From Bacteroidota bacterium (GTDB lineage Bacteria > Bacteroidota > Rhodothermia > Rhodothermales > UBA10348), in the NCBI GenBank assembly GCA_004356265.1, contig SMXK01000149.1, positions 1 to 9,358 on the forward strand: 9,358 bases of DNA, in the 5' to 3' direction. Every line of letters starts with the position of its first letter. The stretch's first letter is position 1. Both the position numbers and the translations under genes were made by a program. Positions 7,647 through 9,358 of this stretch are shown in pieces. Under the pieces are notes generated by a model. The model was not told the DNA's origin, did no database searches, and saw only the letters and a program-made list of their open reading frames with translations.

Positions 7647-9314
7647 ATGAAATGGAGTTTGAATCTTCGTACATGTTGGCCGGTCTTGCGACAGGTTTTC
7701 GTCAGCTGTGTCGTTCTTTTGGTGTTATCGTCAATTCCGGCTGCAGCTCAGCTGGTGGACGACTTAATTGATGCGCCTCTTACGCTCGAGCCCTCTTCGA
7801 GAACGGTGACGGGCAAACGTTTCTCAGAGCGTTCGATTTCGTCCCCAATATTTCATGAGTTTACAGGCGTAGCTGTTCAGGTGGTTTCTCTCTCGAATAA
7901 CATCGAGATGGACATTCGTATCGAAGAAAATGGCGTATGGAGCGAATGGCGGTCGCTGCACGTCGTTCCGTCAGCTACTGGCGGGACATTTGTGGGCGGC
8001 TTTCATGGAGCTGACGTTTTTAAAAACACCCGCATTGAAGTCAGAATTCGGGGTGACTCTGATTTTTCAGTCGAAATCGTAGGCATCGGGACGTTCGACA
8101 ACCGCGCCAATCCAGACGGTGCAGAGTCGCTGATCGGCGTAGTTCCGGTGTACGGAAAGTCAACCGGGAATATCATTCCACCGAATCTGATTACCCGGGC
8201 CGATTGGAATGCAGAAGGCTTTCGTGGAACCCCGTCGGTTCTCGCCAATCCTGATTTCAGATACATGACTTTTCATCATGCGGCTGGATATTCGGCTGAA
8301 ACGCTCGAGGAGGGAATCGCACAAGTCTACGCGATTCAAGATTTGCACCAAAATGTACGCGGCTGGAGCGATATTGGATATCAATTTGTGATTGACCGAG
8401 GAGGCCGCCTGTATCAGGGACGTCCGTTCCTCGACGGCAGCACGTCTCTTGCACAAGTGCCTGTCCTCGCAATGGGTGCCCACGTGGGCGGCGCTAACAG
8501 CGGAAACATCGGAGTGTCCATATTGGGCTGTTATCACCCACCTGCAGGAACGCATTGTGAGCAGGAGCTTACGCCCGCGGCACTTGATACGTACACAACA
8601 CTTTTTGCTTTTCTCAGTGAGCGTTATGGAATCGAACCGACTCTGATTCGCGGCCATCGAGATTTTTCGTCCACCGCGTGCCCGGGAAATAACAATTACA
8701 CCCTCATTCCAGCGCTTATCACGTCTGTCGAAGAATTGTTAATTACGGGCAACCAGTCGTTGGGCGCCGCCGAACTGAGCTCTTCCATCGACGATGACGG
8801 CATCGTCCATCTCAGTTGGATAACAACTGAGGATTTCGGCATACTGAAGTACCGTCTTGAACGGGACTACAAAGGTATTAAGGAGTTTATTTATACGGGT
8901 ACAGATTCGGCTGGCTCGAAGGAGGATTCGGGTATTTCTGACGATGGCCTGGTAACCTACAATCTGTATGCTATCGGAGAAGGCTCGAGAGAACAGCGCA
9001 TCAGTTCACTTGAAGTGAATGTCGAATTTACCAATGTGTATGCGCTTACTCAGGTTTATCCTAACCCGGCGAATAGAACCGCGACATTCCGATATCGACT
9101 GAAGCATGATGGATTTGTGACGTTGAGAGTGTACGATGTAGTCGGGCGTCAGATTGTTTCTCGTTCGGAGGGATATCAGAAGTCCGAACGCTGGTTCAAT
9201 ACGGATCTGGATGTCTCCGGGTTTGCCCGGGGAGTGTATTATTATCAGATCGAAGTGGAAGGGTTTACAGAGATTGATTTCGAAGAAAACCGGTCTTTCG
9301 TCGTAATGCGTTGA
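7647..9314 (+). CDS. Secreted N-acetylmuramoyl-L-alanine amidase (PGRP/Amidase_2) with T9SS type A sorting domain
   Basis: This 555-residue zinc amidase is predicted to cut the bond between N-acetylmuramic acid and L-alanine in peptidoglycan, outside the cell. Numbered from ATG 7647: signal peptide 1-34 (AAA before Gln35); a beta-rich domain about 45-152 with GVWSEWRSL (96-104); amidase domain about 180-365; an Ig/fibronectin-like linker about 373-460; and a C-terminal sorting domain about 465-555 (VYPNPANRTATF, then LRVYDVVGRQIV, GVYYYQIEV). The amidase centre looks intact: zinc ligands H210 (in FHHAAG), H337 (in GHRD) and C345 (in TACPG), with the catalytic-position residues Y245 (in IGYQFVID) and T343. 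C295 and C304 could form a disulphide. The frame also has an in-frame TTG at 7632, touching the previous stop; ATG 7647 is preferred because it leaves a more typical signal peptide, but the TTG start (560 residues) is not excluded. It is probably in one operon with the PorV-like gene, 15 bases upstream. Confidence 0.93.
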   Translation: MKWSLNLRTCWPVLRQVFVSCVVLLVLSSIPAAAQLVDDLIDAPLTLEPSSRTVTGKRFSERSISSPIFHEFTGVAVQVVSLSNNIEMDIRIEENGVWSEWRSLHVVPSATGGTFVGGFHGADVFKNTRIEVRIRGDSDFSVEIVGIGTFDNRANPDGAESLIGVVPVYGKSTGNIIPPNLITRADWNAEGFRGTPSVLANPDFRYMTFHHAAGYSAETLEEGIAQVYAIQDLHQNVRGWSDIGYQFVIDRGGRLYQGRPFLDGSTSLAQVPVLAMGAHVGGANSGNIGVSILGCYHPPAGTHCEQELTPAALDTYTTLFAFLSERYGIEPTLIRGHRDFSSTACPGNNNYTLIPALITSVEELLITGNQSLGAAELSSSIDDDGIVHLSWITTEDFGILKYRLERDYKGIKEFIYTGTDSAGSKEDSGISDDGLVTYNLYAIGEGSREQRISSLEVNVEFTNVYALTQVYPNPANRTATFRYRLKHDGFVTLRVYDVVGRQIVSRSEGYQKSERWFNTDLDVSGFARGVYYYQIEVEGFTEIDFEENRSFVVMR

Positions 9315-9358
9315 CGAAAATACCCGATTCGCAGTTCTAACAGAGCTCAGGAGTGATA

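Noticed and set aside
8160..8657. Reverse-strand open frame of 165 codons opposite the amidase domain
   Set aside because: It is antisense to the conserved zinc-amidase core; its translation is low in recognisable motifs and reads as a shadow of the real frame.
9349..9358. AGGAG near the right edge as a ribosome-binding site for a following gene
   Set aside because: No start codon can be confirmed before the window ends, and the other genes here lack Shine-Dalgarno sequences, so this could be chance.
1..9358. Possible mobile element, CRISPR array, RNA gene, or defence system
   Set aside because: Reading through the window showed no transposase or integrase motifs, no regularly spaced direct repeats, no tRNA-like or rRNA-like segments, and no nuclease or toxin-antitoxin genes. 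The window is almost entirely filled by the cell-envelope genes described.

Overview
The window reads as a chromosomal segment of a Bacteroidota-type (sensu lato) bacterium, most like the Rhodothermia/Balneola/Salinibacter side of the phylum. That placement is inferred from protein families, not from a marker gene. The grounds are a TonB-dependent receptor with an N-terminal carboxypeptidase-regulatory-like domain, several proteins with type IX secretion system (T9SS) C-terminal sorting domains, a PorV/PorQ-family outer-membrane protein, almost no Shine-Dalgarno sequences ahead of the starts, and four signal peptides that all appear to be cut just before a glutamine. Base composition looks close to 50% GC throughout, with no visible compositional island.

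Layout, all on the + strand. Positions 3-143 are the last 46 codons of an upstream gene, ending in a FlgD-like/T9SS-type C-terminal domain. It is closed by a strong rho-independent terminator at 165-203. Then come four complete genes: a TonB-dependent receptor (275-3040); after a 92-bp gap, a very large secreted protein with calcium-loop-like Asp-rich segments, a fibronectin III-like domain and a T9SS-type C-terminal domain (3133-6549); two bases later a PorV/PorQ-family beta-barrel protein (6552-7631); and almost directly after it a secreted zinc N-acetylmuramoyl-L-alanine amidase of the PGRP/Amidase_2 family with a canonical T9SS type A sorting domain (7647-9314). The last 44 bases hold no gene that can be supported and no terminator, so the transcription unit may continue past the window.

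Working model (inference): the last three genes form one tight transcription unit, possibly with the receptor. They encode an outer-membrane/cell-surface set: a receptor for an unknown ligand, two T9SS cargo proteins, and between the cargo genes a member of the family that includes the T9SS shuttle protein PorV. No RNA genes, mobile elements, CRISPR arrays or phage genes were seen. The receptor/large secreted protein/PorV-like arrangement belongs to families seen repeatedly in this part of the bacterial tree, so it is not a new kind of system. The points most worth a second look are the possible cargo-plus-shuttle pairing, the surface-targeted peptidoglycan amidase, and the uncharacterised large protein.
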